Of a stretch of DNA of 64,000 nucleotides, positions 24,161 to 35,929 are shown in pieces. Made by a program: the position numbers and the translations under genes. Within the stretch, counting starts at the first letter, position 1. Every line of letters begins with the position of its first letter. Source of the DNA: Diphasiastrum complanatum (lineage: Eukaryota > Streptophyta > Lycopodiopsida > Lycopodiales > Lycopodiaceae); assembly GCA_029204225.1 (NCBI GenBank), contig CM055109.1, forward strand, positions 30,551,360 to 30,615,359. Direction: 5' to 3'. The notes beneath the pieces are model-generated. The model saw only the letters and a list, made by a program, of their open reading frames with translations, did not search any database and was not told the DNA's origin.

Positions 24161-25640
24161 TCCCACATGCACTATCTTTTCTTCTTCACCTGGCTCGTCT
24201 AGATTCATTGGTTGCATTCACGCAGGTCCTTCGAAGACTTGCTTCGCTGGTTCTTGACTTTGATCAGGTTCTCATTGAGCTTGCAACATCATAATTACTA
24301 CGTCGTCTAAGGTATAGTTCTTGAAGGTCTCAAGCATCTCATGAATTGGCGTTCGACAAGATTTCTCCTTCATCATATTGGTCTTACATCAACTGGTATT
24401 CTTTGGATTATCAGTCATCTATGAAGAAGATGACGCTGCGTCTGGGTCCATTCGAACTGACTGACTTCAAGGAATCCATCACCTTATTTTTTTCTTTTCT
24501 GCTCACATAGTTGGGTTCATCCTTGTTGTCTTTCATGGATGCAAATATTCACATCCACCGTGGCTATGGCTTCCTTTGGTAGATCGCTCCATCGGATCAC
24601 CTGGTTGTGATGTTGTCTCAACTGGTTCTTCTTGTTGGCAGGTGCCTTGGGTGGATCTTTCTTGGAAACTTTCGCCATTGCAGATTTCTGTGGTGGTTGA
24701 GTTGGTACTTTCTTCATTCCATAATGATTTGGGTCCATATGTTGCACAACCTGTTCATCTGTCAGCTCAATCTCCTGGTTATAAGTAAAAGCATGTTGCC
24801 AAGAGACTAAATCATCATCCACAAAGTTCTCAATAGCTTCCTCTAACAGCCATGCAATATTGATCATGTTCACCCCAAAAGTTATTGGTGTGTCCAACAT
24901 ATAGCACCTGGGTGAAGATGTGTTGGGTTCTAGATCTGAATCATGTTGACTAGAATTCTCAGCCATACAGTCAACAGTTGTTAATGCGTCTGTCCATCTC
25001 ATGATATCTGTTTCAAAATCGTAGTGACCTCCCCTGGCTTGCCTAGGGCGATCGATCGTATGATCAGTGGTGGACGATCTATCGTCAGCTTTTGGTGCAA
25101 TAGGTTTAACCGCCCATGTGGTTGGATCAACCTTTACAACATGCTCCCTATTTTCAAAGGTAAGTTTTCCGGTTCTCCAGTTGTGAACCACTTGCGCAGT
25201 CCTCAACCACAATCTTCCTAGTAAAACGCGGTAGGCAGATGGGGACTCTGGTATGTCCATCACCACGAAAGTGATCACAAATTGCATTCCCATTATTTTA
25301 CAGGGATGTCGTCAACTACACCTTTTGGTTTTACACAGGACTCTAGTAGTTTAATGGCAAATCTTGTTGGCTTCAATCCTTGCACACCCCATTTCTGTAC
25401 AAAGTAATGGAAATCAAATTTACACCTGATCCTCCATCTACTATTGTTGCCTCATCCTCGAATCTCTTGTGCTTGACTGGTAGGGTGATGTTGTGTTCTC
25501 CACTTTCCCATGCTGCCCCAATGTGGAAGATGTTACTTGTTTCTTCATAGCTTGCACAATATATGGACTCTGGTGTTACTAGTTCCACTTCAGCTTTGGC
25601 CCATTCTGCCAAGAGGCTCTTGGCTTGTGGCACAATCTAC
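24161..25640 (-). pseudogene. Gypsy (left copy): second protease module and linker to RT
   Basis: The region near 25620-25375 carries SNIFHIGAAWESGEHNITLP and then EATIVDGGSGVNLISITLYR, a retroviral-type aspartic protease with DGGSG in place of the DTG/DSG active site. After stops, 25293-24517 continues with YRVLLGRLWLRTAQVVHNWR then TGKLTFENREHVVKVDPT, the flap-to-C-terminal protease part, then an acidic linker. A homologous module lies just upstream at 27421-26733. Confidence 0.7.
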
Positions 25641-25864
25641 AGTAATTCTCCAAGGGATAAACTAACACGGCTTGCTAGCAAACTTGCGAGCACTTCAGTG
25701 TGTGGATCCTCGGGCTCCACTATGTGGAAATGTGGTTCGTGATGGTGCAACCAATCGTTTTGATCAGTTCTCAATGGTGAGCCCACTTGTGGTACTGGTT
25801 CTTCAGCAATAGGAGGTTCCGTAGGTATGTCTCTTGTTTAAGCTTTTTCTTCCTCTTGCGCTTT

Positions 25865-26782
25865 CTACACCCAATAGCGTATCTTCTGATATTGTCTTCC
25901 TTTTTTTCTCACATTCAGATATGGTCCTACAGTTGAGGGTTGTTCTTCTGATACTGATGGGGGTGGTGAGGGTGCCACTTCCTTCCACTTTTGTGCTCGT
26001 GTGACTGCTAGCACTGGGGCTTGAGAGTGTTGTTTTTCTGGTGGCAACCCTCCTGGAATTGTTGTGGGTTGTACTATGACTAGATTCAGTGGTGCACTCA
26101 TTCCAGGTCTTAATGGACAATTCTCGTAATAGTGTCCATAGCCGCATTCTTGGCAGAAGGATGTGTATTGTCCCTTGTATGGACATTCCGCAATTCTATG
26201 GCCTTCGCCACATCCGTGGCAGCCGTAATTCCTCCCTCCGTGATGCTGAGGTTGAGCTGCATAGGTTGCATAATATTCGTTAATGGTAGAATCTACAAAG
26301 GGTCTGTAAGGCCCGTACCATTGATGCTGCTCAGGTTGAGGTGGTGCGGGTACTTCGTGCTCCACTGCTGTCAAGTTCACATGGGTATATACTTTGGGTT
26401 TGGGCTTGTATGTTTGTGTGTTGGGTACCTTGGATGTCACTTGGACGTGATCCAATGATCCTGGTGTCGTTATCTCCTTAGGAATTGATTTTGGCGAATA
26501 AGGTTGTGCATCTAGATATAGGAGTACATGTTCATCTGTCATGTCTACATCATCCATGGAAAGAATACCTTCTTCCAAAACATGGGCGGTAGAGACACTA
26601 GGTTCTCCTGGGCACCACGCTATAGGAATCGGGTCAATCATCATAAGTGGGATGATGGGTGTGTCAATGTCTGTAGAGGATGGGAGAATATCCACATCTG
26701 CTGCAGCAGTTTCGATATGACATCGATTGGAATCAGTATAGTCCATAGTGGCTAGGGCGTGACCCCAATTGATTATGTCCAT
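25865..26782 (-). pseudogene. Gypsy (left copy): spacer with second pair of zinc knuckles
   Basis: An open frame of 305 codons. Near residue 190 it has YGCHGCGEGHRIAECPYKGQ followed by FCQECGYGHYYENCPLRPG, two CCHC-like knuckles. The N-terminal part (DIINWGHALATMDY, then EEGILSMDDVDMTDEHVLLY) resembles the post-protease linker at 25000-24700 (DIMRWTDALTTVDC, DDDLVSW, ELTDEQVVQHMD). The module order knuckles-protease-linker is thus repeated. Confidence 0.65.
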
Positions 26783-27421
26783 GGATCTCGTATAGTGATC
26801 TTTTGGTTAAATCAGGATGCGATTCATCATATTTTGTGGATGACCAATCATCGTATACCTTGGCGGGCTTAACATGGCCTGTTGAGTCAACCGTGACTCG
26901 TTTATCGTGGTTACCAAAGGTAATTTTGCTATGCTTCCAATCTTGGACAACACCTGCCATCTGGAGTCAGGGTGTACCAAGAAGGAGTTTATATGTATTG
27001 TTATCTTCTGGTAAATCTAAGATGACACAATCTAGCACAAATTTGACACCTGCTATGCGAACTTTTATATTTGATAAATGACCAACAAGTCAGTAACTCG
27101 TTGATCAGCCATGCGAAGTTTATATCGTGGTTGATCGAGGGTATGGAAGCCCCATGACTTTGCCAATGAAAAAGCCATTATATTAATGCCTGATATGCTA
27201 TCTAGGATAGCGGATACTGTGGGATAGTCTTTATAGGACAAAGGTAGGGTGATGCTAGTCCCCTTAGCAACACCTATATTCAACAGATTCATAGGAATCT
27301 GGGAAATTTCAAGAATCTCTTCTATTTTTCGCTGTTCATCAAGAATAGTAGGCAGCTGAAGATTTCGATGGATATAACATTGAAGCCCAGTGAAGGATTT
27401 TATTGCGGTATGAAACGACAT
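26733..27421 (-). pseudogene. Gypsy (left copy): first protease module
   Basis: 27421-27065 reads MNLLNIGVAKGTSITLPLSY and SAILDSISGINIMAFSLAKS, then WGFHTLDQPRYKLRMADQRV. It is an aspartic-protease-like domain with a degraded active site (LDSISG). After a break, 26960-26733 gives VVQDWKHSKITFGNHDKRVT, the counterpart of VVHNWRTGKLTFENREHVV in the second module. Confidence 0.7.
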
Positions 27422-28557
27422 GGTGAGTTGAGCTTGCAGGAGGTCAGAAAATACTTCAAGTCCCTATAGGGATTGCTCCTTCTCAGGGATATGAGCTGAG
27501 AACAAACTTTCTGTATGTTCTTCCTCTCGCAAAACTCATCTTGAAACTCATTGTATTGTCGTTGTTCCACCTTTGGGTCTGGGTAATCTTTTGGTAATGT
27601 GGAAGCCGTCAAGTGGCTTCTCTGGGGGTCAGCTGATTTGACATTATTTTGTTTCTGTTCTTGTTGTTGGCGTTGTGCTCTAGTGAGAACTCTAACAGGT
27701 TCGGATGATATGTGATGTGTTGGAAGGATCCTGTTAGGTTGTTTAGGACAATCTCTGAAGCTGTGTTTGCGAACACAGTCTGGACATTCCGCATGGTATT
27801 GGTTTTTAATTTTACAGTCGGCCATGAAATGTCCTGTTTCGCCACAAATAAAGTAGCGGTTGCTCATTGGGCCTGTGACAATAGCATAACCATCTTGGAT
27901 GGCTAGCTGTGCTGGATTTTCTGGTGGTGTTGAATACTCATCTCGTTTGCACGAGCATGAGTTGTCTGTTTGATATTGTTGAGAACTAACAGATGGAAGT
28001 GTTGTATCTTGATTATAGGAGTGATCATAGGAGTTTTCAACAAGATGTGTATGTGCAGACTCTCGAGGATTACGATGTTTTTGTGCTCCTAGATTGGGTT
28101 GTCCTCGTGGAGGTGGTCCTAAGAGTGCCAATTGTGGTTGAGGTTCATGTCTAGGTTGTCTGGGCAACTCTTGTATATGGACTTGGTTGTTTCGTGGTTG
28201 GTAGTGCGTGTGTTGGTTTTGTGAAACAAACGATTGTCGAAGAGGTTGAGTATGTCCTCCTGACTGGTTGTGAGGCTGGTACCTCGGGTTATAATAGCAA
28301 TAAAGAGAAGTATGTCCCATAAAGTCGCAGATGTCACATTTGATCAAGGAAGTATCTGGGACCGGTTGGCATGAAGTGCACTCATTGCCAGTGTGTGCAC
28401 CTCGACAGTGAGGGCACCACGTGTTCTCTCGTCTATGGTGGATGTGGCCTGTGGGTAACTGACCCAAAATCGAACTTTGGATAGACTTAAGAGTGTTTTG
28501 AAATTCTTTCATGAGTTTCTCCATCTGTTGTTGGTGTTGTTGGTTAAGCAACTCCAT
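27400..28557 (-). pseudogene. Gypsy (left copy): gag C-terminus with zinc knuckles
   Basis: A 385-codon open frame, Gln/His/Pro rich. CCHC-like motifs include CPHCRGAHTGNEC, CDICDFMGHTSLYC, FICGETGHFMADC (first Cys lost) and CPDCVRKHSFRDC. It ends RVLTRAQRQQQEQ, matching AVTRAQKWKE after the second knuckle pair. Nucleic-acid-binding part of a retroelement gag. Confidence 0.75.
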
Positions 28558-28579
28558 CTATGTTTTCCACAACTGTTCT

Positions 28580-29370
28580 CAAGTTTCATCGTTTGGTCGA
28601 GCTTCTTGGACAGCACGATGTGCTCTCCATTCACATGGTTCATCGACATCAGAGCCCTCGTCTTCCTCTCGAATGGCGTCAGACATGGCTTGTTTCAATG
28701 ATGTATATTCATCATTGGAACAAAGTTCACATCTTATCCATCGTGGGAGTCCAACAAGGAACCAAATTATGAGCATAGACTCAATGGGTTGTTCTTGTAC
28801 CTGACTTTTTAATATTTTAAATCGTTCAATATAGTCACGTACTTTCTCGTCTTTTGTCATTTTGATGTTAGTTGCTTGACAAAAGGACTTTCTATCAAGA
28901 GAAATCGCTTGAAGCATTTGATAAAGACCTCTTTCAAGAGTGACCAGTCACGTTTATCTTCACGATCAAGGTTAAAAAACCATTCTTGTGCTCGATCGAT
29001 CATGGTCATCGAAAAGAGCTATACCATAGCTTCCGATGATGTTTCACCATAGACGTCACATGCATTCTCAAAGACTTGAAGAAATCTTTGAGGATCAGTG
29101 TTACCATTGTACTTAGGTAAATCTAGTTTTGGGGTACGTTTTTCAATACGTGGAACATTATTCGCAAAAGCTCCGTTTAAGTGAGCTCGTGCATGTGAAG
29201 ATTCGGCAGCATGAAAATGTGGTCATTCATATGGAGCTTCATAACGCATGGGTTCCCATCTGTCGAATGGGTTGGTGGATGGCTCTTGGACTTGAGATTT
29301 CATCAGAGAATTTATGTTAAATCGAGCTTGTTCGATGGATGGGGAGACCATCGTTGGTGGATAGCCCTCC
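28580..29370 (-). pseudogene. Gypsy (left copy): gag capsid region
   Basis: The minus strand reads TPKLDLPKYNGNTDPQRFLQ and VFENACDVYGETSSEAM, a stop, then AQEWFFNLDREDKRDWSLLK. After breaks it continues ATNIKMTKDEKVRDYIERFK. It closely resembles the gag at 61122-61505 (LDLPKYNGLTDPITFF, AQDWFYNQDE). It is interrupted by at least two stops. Confidence 0.8.
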
Positions 29371-29439
29371 ATAGAATTCGGATCGTAAGGGCGATCCATA
29401 ACAACTTGTAGAGTATCGTATGATTGTGTAAATAGGCTC

Positions 29440-30430
29440 TTGGACGCTTGTTACGGTGGCTACAGTTGTTGGAATGCAGTTGCTATGGGTCCACGGTGGC
29501 TACGAGTGCAATGCGACCAGTGGCGGTTGATACGGCTGAATGTGGTGGCAGCGGTCTAATGCGGTGGTAGTAGTTTAATGCAGTGGTTGCGGTCTGTTGT
29601 AGTATGTATGGTGGGAGCGTGTCATGTGTAAGGCATAGTGCATCAGATGCAAATGGGAATAGATGGAGGTAGATGTAATCGGTGGCGAGGATGTCGAGTG
29701 GAGATGGATGCGGTTAAATGCAGTACCGTAGAGTTTTTTTTTGATAATAGGATGGACGTATGCGGAAAATGATTGAGTATAATCAGAATGCGGTGGAGCA
29801 GTCAAATTCATAGGTGGTCGTTATATTACGATCTTGCAATTTCCACGATTCGAGGAGTGACAAGAGTGAATGACAGTGAGTTGCGTGTGGTGGCGATGGT
29901 GGACGGATCCTATAGTTCTGGATGGAGGGCAATGGTTTGCGGTGGGTGATGTACTTACGGATTACGGTGGATTGCAAGTCCGTACAGATTGCGATGGGTT
30001 GCGGTCCTCATAGTTAGCGACGTTTGCAGTCATATAGTTTGTGATGGGTTACGATTGGTGGCGGTAGAATGTATGTATGCGGATTATTATGGGTGAAGGA
30101 ATGACGTGAGTGGATTGTGGTCGCTACAGCTCAATATGGCAGGTGGAATCTCTGGGATTCAATTTATACCATTGGAAGAGTGTAGGTGTGTGATGGCGGT
30201 GCTTACAATAGGTGTGGTGCTATTGTTGACGATAGTTGTGGCTCAAGGCGATCACTACGGTGTATGGTAGGTGTGTGCGATGGCTACGGTGCAAGGTGTG
30301 AAGCAATGGGATTTTGTTGAATCTATTCCCTACGGCTCAATGCAGTTCTCACGGTGCAGAGCGGTCACTACGGGGCAACGCGGTTGTTACGGTTGGAAGG
30401 TGGTCACAATGATTGTAGTGTGTTTTATGA
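29440..30430 (-). repeat. Degenerate GCGGT/ACGGT-rich repeat region
   Basis: About 1 kb made of irregular repeats of GCGGTGG, TACGGT and TTGCGGT (CCGCA/ACCGTA on the minus strand). It lies between gag and the 24/25-bp array. A mirror counterpart on the other strand is at 37550-38570. There is no credible coding. Confidence 0.7.
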
Positions 30431-30454
30431 TGGTCTCAACGGTTCAAGGGCCGG

Positions 30455-30930
30455 TTGAGATCTGAGACCATCCGTCGGTCGAGAACTGACGCGAGGGCGT
30501 CGGTGGAGACCTGACGCGAGGGCGTCGGTCGAGATCTGACGAGAGATCGTCGGTTGAGTTTTGACGCGAGGTCGTTGGTTGAGTGATGACGCGAGGTCGT
30601 CGGTTGAGATTGGGACGGAAGCTGTCGATCGAGATCTGACACGAGGTCGTCGGTCAAGATCTGACGTGAGAGCGTCGGTTGAGACATGAGCAAATGCGTC
30701 AGTTGAGACATGAGCAAATGTCTCAACTGACGAGCAAATGCGTCGGTTGAGACATGAGCAAATGCATCGGTTGAGACTTGAGCAAATGCGTCGGTTGAGA
30801 TTTAAGCAAATGCGTCGGTTGAGACGTAAGCAAATGCGTCGGTTGAGACGTAAGCAAATGCGTTGGTTGAGACTTAAGCGAATGCGTCGGTTGAGACTTA
30901 AGCAAATGTGTCGGTTGAGACTTAACTCAA
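30455..30930 (-). repeat. Minisatellite array A (24/25-bp units)
   Basis: Eight 25-bp units of type TGACGCGAGGGCGTCGGTCG then AGATC (about 30487-30686) grade into about nine 24-bp units of type TGAGCAAATGCGTCGGTTGA then GACA. On the minus strand the core reads TCTCAACCGACG, the same core as arrays B-D. Confidence 0.9.
30697..30732. repeat. Perfect 14-bp hairpin inside array A
   Basis: CGTCAGTTGAGACA (30697-30710), loop TGAGCAAA, then the exact reverse complement TGTCTCAACTGACG (30719-30732). This is a small internal inversion of one array unit. Confidence 0.9.
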
Positions 30931-31144
30931 GACATGACAGGATTGTTCTATAGTGGCTCGGTCGAGAGTCAATGTGTAGCAGTCCGATCCAGACGAGAGT
31001 CGTGGCTCGGCTTGGAAAGGAGCGTGAAGCGTCGATTGAGACTGAGCTTTGTGCTAGTCAAGATGAAAGTGGTGTGGTCTATAATGAAGGTGTGAGAGTC
31101 CTGAGAGCGATGGTTGTACTGCACAGATCAGAATGGTTTGGGGC

Positions 31145-31185
31145 TGTTTAATGTCTATGTAGCTGCGGAATGGCGCCAAATGTTC
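31145..31185 (-). other. Degenerate gypsy primer-site-like sequence
   Basis: The minus strand reads GTGAACATTTGGCGCCATTC then CGCAGC. TGGCGCC starts the tRNA-Asp-type gypsy primer site. A relative (TAAACATTTGACACCGTTGC) is at about 36806-36835 on the plus strand. Both stand just upstream of a TCTCAACCG array in their own orientation, which fits the 5' ends of two related gypsy copies. Confidence 0.45.
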
Positions 31186-31439
31186 ACAAGTTCCACTCTA
31201 TCTGTGAACATGGTTCTTGGGTTTCTTTACTTCTTCGTTCTTTCTTCTGTAGTTATGGTTCTTACGAATCTTCTTCTTTATTAGAACAGTTGTGTTACTC
31301 AGGTTGCACCGTGTATTTCCCAGCCTGTCAATGGGAGTCACGGATCCAATACTCAGCTACATGCATTAACCAGCCATGTAACCAGTCTTAGCTCAAGAAG
31401 ATCAACGTTTTGGAATAGGGAGTATTCCTACCACTATCT

Positions 31440-31877
31440 ACTAAATCAGAAAGCAATCAAGAACAAGATTAACTACTCAAACAAGAAACTAGATTTCTAA
31501 CAACATAGCAATAGTCCAAGAATCAAGAAACACTCATTTCTTGATGCTTAGATTGCCCAAGAACAATCAAGAGCTGGAATGTAAGAAAGTATGCAAGATC
31601 TACACCACAAACCAGCCTATTTAGTTTACTTGCATGCTGATTCCTACCTTATTCAACAAACAAGAAATGAATCCTAATCCACAACTAAGTAAGAAACAAG
31701 AAAACAAGATCCTAGTTAATCCACAATACAAGGAAGTCAAGCATGCTCATAGAAACTTCACCCAAGAACATTGCCATGAACAAGGAGCTTAACAATTATC
31801 AAGAACTCATGGAGGATCCTCTTTATTTGCTCAAGAGAACTTTTGTGCCAAAGCTCCACTTGAGTCAACTCCTCCCT
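31440..31877 (-). mobile_element. Copia-type LTR, minus orientation
   Basis: The reverse complement shares an ordered set of words with 36000-36460 on the plus strand, including GTAAACTAAATAGGCTGG, GGTGTAGATCTTGCATA and TTTCTTGATTCTTGGACT. It follows a copia protease remnant and a purine tract (AGGGAGGAG), so it is probably that element's 3' LTR after internal deletion. Confidence 0.6.
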
Positions 31878-31922
31878 AACCATATTCATCTTGAAAAATG
31901 ATAAGTGCATAGCTAGTGGCAT

Positions 31923-32466
31923 TTAGCAAGGAAGGCTCTTTAAGTTTGATGCTAATGTGGCTATTGAAAGTGTGAAACACACTCCATTCTTGAAATGTAC
32001 ATCTAGTCCATTGTCCATTAATTGACCAACACTAAGCAAGTTTTTTGTAATGGACGGAACATACAAAACATTATCAAGATATATCCTCTTAGATGATCCT
32101 AAGCATAATGGAATAGATCTTATGCCATCTATCTTGCATTCTTGATCACTAGTAGTGTATATTGACTTCTTAGAATCATTACAAGAAAGTAGATTAGAAA
32201 AATAATGCTTGTTGAATGACATGTGGGAACTAGCCCCACTATCAATCCACCATGTCTCTTGGCTTGATCTTGGTGTAGATGCTACCATCAAGGATGTGTT
32301 GAAGCCATCCTCTTCCTCCTCCCCTTGTGCAAGATTGCCTTGATCTTCAATCCCTTGTGCATTCTTTTTCTTATAACATTCAGAAGCAAAGTGTCCTTTC
32401 TTTCCACAACAGAAACACTTTAGCTTGGCTTTGTTTTTTTGCTTCCCTTTGGAGGTAGATCCTCCA
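31923..32466 (-). pseudogene. Copia element 3: zinc knuckle and protease remnant
   Basis: The minus strand reads KLKCFCCGKKGHFASECYKK (intact CCHC), then TWWIDSGASSHMSFNKHYFS (intact DSGAS active site), SIPLCLGSSKRIYLDNVLYV and PSITKNLLSVGQLM. Coding stops at 31923 and the LTR follows within 50 bp, so integrase to RNase H are deleted. Confidence 0.8.
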
Positions 32467-32470
32467 TCCT

Positions 32471-32692
32471 AAGGACCAACTCGAGTTCCTACACATGTTC
32501 ATTTTCTCATTTCAATAAAGCAGATTGGTTCTCTTCAAAAATGGATTAATGAATGTCCTTGCTCTCTATCACTTTTCCTCCATCTCTCATGCTTTATTTG
32601 GATTTTGCTAATTGCTAGATCTGATTGTTATTGGGATTGCATGTTATTATACTTTTTATGAGAGAGAAAGAGTAAGCTATCTTTGTTCTGTG
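32471..32692 (+). mobile_element. Fragment of a gypsy LTR (same family as 62.7-63.3 kb)
   Basis: Collinear with the reverse complement of about 62930-63146. Shared words include GGACCAACTCGAGTTCCTAC, CAATAAAGCAGATTGGTTCT and GCATGTTATTATACTTTTTA. It is a truncated copy abutting the copia protease remnant. Confidence 0.8.
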
Positions 32693-32908
32693 TGCAGAGT
32701 AATGTCTGGTATAATACACGGATTTCTATAAAACAACTCGACATCTGCAACATTTTACACAGAATCGAATCAGCCGAAAAGGACGAATACCTCGACCTTC
32801 CGGCTAATCTTCATCTTCGCAGTAAAGGGTATTAATATTCATTTGTATCTACATTCGAATGACATTTCAAATTGTTTGAAGCAGCTTGAAAACTTGGCCA
32901 TCTCTGAC

Positions 32909-33035
32909 TACTTTGACGATCGACTGGTCCAACTACTTTGACGATCGACTGATCCGATACTTCGACGATCGACTGATCCGACTGCTTTGACGATCGACTG
33001 ATCTGGCTACTTCGACGATCTACTGATCTAACCAT
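32909..33035. repeat. Short minisatellite, about 26-bp unit, five copies
   Basis: Units of the type TTTGACGATCGACTGATCCG then ACTAC. Each contains GACGATCGACTG. Confidence 0.85.
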
Positions 33036-34433
33036 TATACACATACATGATTGTATAGATGTCATAGTACATCAAATATTTGGTAAGTACATTCACGACC
33101 AATATTTGGTTAAACTAAACTAGTCTTGTAATTTTAAAGAAATTCTTTTAATCACAAGTATGTTGTGTATATATACATTCAGTTCGTATTTACTAAGCAG
33201 CAGAAGATTGAGCATTAAAATTTATGCCGCATTTATGTTGGAATCATGTGTTGTTTGTGCTCCATATTGAGCAAATGCACTTGTGACAAGCATTCAATGC
33301 AATATCAACAACACCTTCTACTATATGTGTTATGGCCATATTAAACTAGGGACATGGAATAGTCCTAATATGGTAGACCGGCCCTCCAGTGTTCAAGATT
33401 ATTGGTCACGCTGAAATTTAATTCTATGTCGAGGCGTGTTTGTGACTAGTTACCTTGAGAGTATCCCAGACACTCTAATTGAGACATATGGAGTAGTTCA
33501 TGTACGTGTGACGGATATAGGCAGGAGGAATGCATGAAGAGTTGTGGCCTATTTATAGTTGACCTACATGGGTTCATGCACAGGACTCTACTCTGTATAT
33601 ATTGCCTATGATAGATGTTTCTCCTTAATAACTCTTTTTTTTTTCCTACTTCTCTCTCTTTTAATAGGAAACCACACGGGCGCATATCAATCTAGATTTG
33701 CTCTAGGAGAAGTTTTAAAGAAGAGATCCGAGAAAATCTTGAAAGTCAATAAAGGTGTTGCATCATCATAACCAAATACTGATAATGTCCCAACACATTT
33801 AGGTCACAAAAACTAGATGTCAATTTTAAATTGTGAATGACTTATCAAAAGATTTTCTTTATTACCAACACTGAGAATTAACCCGTAAATCAGAAAAGGA
33901 CTTTTTGAAAATTCATACAAGGAAAACATTTAGAAAACAATTGCATTAACCATTCATGTGACATCGTCCAAGGTCAACGGGTAATAAAAATTACCTTCCA
34001 AGTACTCAGAAAAAATCAGATTAATAAATGTTTAAGAAATTCACAAATATATTTTTTATACAAAAATAGCTCGTAGGATTCCGGTTTTGTAAATTTGAGA
34101 TATCCATAAGGGGTTATGACCAATATCTCAAATTTCTGACAAAACACCCGTTCTATGAGCCATAGTATTTGGCAAGAATTAGATTCACGGCCTTACTACG
34201 GTCAACTGATCCAATTGGTTTTAGATCTTCATTTTGGAATCGCATGTGTCCCATACCACCCGTTTTTCCTCCATGAAGTCCCTCTACTTCTTGATCAAAG
34301 TGTCTCAAAAAAAAATTACAAGTGTATGAAGTTCTTGGAAATTATTTACAAATTCCAACTTCATAAAAGAATTCCAATTCATTGTTGGGGGTATTCCTCA
34401 CACAGAGCAAATAAATAAAGTTGGTGAATAAAT

Positions 34434-35244
34434 GTGTTGCGAGGGCATGGCTTCCTGCACGTATAAGCCCATGGCCCAATGAGCACGCAAGTTAAATGTA
34501 AATAGAAATATTAGACTTGGGGGCCCCTTTTGTAATTAAAATAAAACTTGAGGCCCAAAGTCAAGTTAGAACTTAGTATTAAACTTTTTTAAGTTGGGTC
34601 CAATTTTGGACTCACATGAGGTCCAAAGTCAAGTTAGAACTTAGTATTAAACTTTTTTAAGTTGGGTCCAATTTTGGACTCACATGAGTCTTGTGATTTC
34701 TAATGTACTTTTTGTGGACCGTTGGATTAAGTGGGTCTAAAATGAATGGATAGGATCAATGCACATATTAGCCAATAGGATTTTGGGGCATGGGCTTTCC
34801 CTTTTATAAAACGGCACCAATTGTACTCTATTTTTCATGCTTGATAGAGAGAAGGAGACTATTATTTTGGGAGCTCAAACATCCTCAATTGCTAATCACT
34901 CTTTGCTTATGCTGTTGTTGTGACCATTTTCCATGTTTTTAGTTTATGCTAGTTAAAGTTTCTCCATAAGCAATGATATTGAGCATTTGAGTCAACCTCC
35001 ATCTCAAACCTCTCCTTCTCATTCTCTCTTTCTCTTCTATCCTCTCCTTTCCCTTCACTCTAAAATCAAGTGGAATGCTAGTTCAGTGGTGTAGAGTTAA
35101 TGGTGGGTAATGTTAAAGGTGAGTAGAGTTAAGCAGAAGAGTAGTGAAATAACTAAAAGTAGCATCTTTGCATAGTTAGGTGCCTATCCTAGTGATCTTT
35201 GACAGGCGGAAGGGCTGTTCACCGACCATATCTATGTCCCTACA
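34434..35244 (+). mobile_element. Gypsy LTR with TATA box, followed by primer site
   Basis: The right end (CCCTACA) is fixed by the primer site that follows. A TATA-like box (TTTTATAAAACGG) is at about 34801. The left end (near TGTGTTGCGAGG) is uncertain. The plus-strand internal sequence after the primer site (35264-35900) has only a degenerate gag-leader-like stretch. No matching 3' LTR was identified. Confidence 0.6.
34555..34688. repeat. 68-bp tandem duplication inside the LTR
   Basis: CCAAAGTCAAGTTAGAACTT starts at 34555 and again at 34623; the two copies are almost identical over 66 bp. Confidence 0.95.
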
Positions 35245-35245
35245 G

Positions 35246-35263
35246 TGGCGCCGTTGTCGGGGA
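35246..35263 (+). other. Gypsy primer-binding site (tRNA-Asp type)
   Basis: TGGCGCCGTTGTCGGGGA, one base from the complement of the plant tRNA-Asp 3' end, placed one base after the LTR. Confidence 0.85.
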
Positions 35264-35929
35264 TAGGTTCTCTCTAACTAGTATAGCTGCCATTTTAGTT
35301 ATTTCTTGCTTTTTAGAGCAGTTTTAGGTGGATAGATAGTTAGCTTTCTATATTTTGTTGTGTTTGGACTGTTCCCAACTAGCGAAGGAGGTGTGAGAGG
35401 ATAGAAGAGGCCCTGAACAGCCTCTAAGGGCTTGACATCCAAACCAAAACTTGAAAAAATCCAAAAAACATACTAATCTGCATTTTGGAGAGAAAAAGAG
35501 CCAAAAATCCCATCAGATTTCATTTTTTCCAAAACCAGTGAGAGTTAACCCTCGCACAACTGGCAGTAGCTCCAGGGTACTATCCCGGATCTGTATGGAA
35601 GCCTGTGAGAGTTAGTTTCAAGCAGATTGAAAAAATGTTGGCTGATTCTGACGAATCCCCAAGATACTCGGATAGAGCAACTCAAGAGCACCTCTCACCT
35701 TAGACCGAAAAGGTCTCTGAGAAGACGAGACTAATGAAGACTGAGAATCGAGTATGAGAGCCGAGGAATACTAGTTAGTAAAGACATGCAAGAACTCTGT
35801 AAGCCTCGTGGTGAATCCCGAAAGATGGGATGACCATATAGAAACTAGTATTTCTAAGCAAATGTAATAAATGCAAGTAGACCCCTCTTAAAGAAAGTAG
35901 AGTGAGACACCTTTTGATGGTGACCTCTA

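Noticed and set aside
29575-30726. Minus-strand frames of 64-96 codons in the GCGGT region and array A
   Set aside because: These are low-complexity repeat translations next to the gypsy gag.
34434-35263. Complete gypsy element starting at this LTR
   Set aside because: Only an LTR, primer site and short leader are recognisable; the sequence passes into another LTR and repeats without its own gag or a matching 3' LTR.
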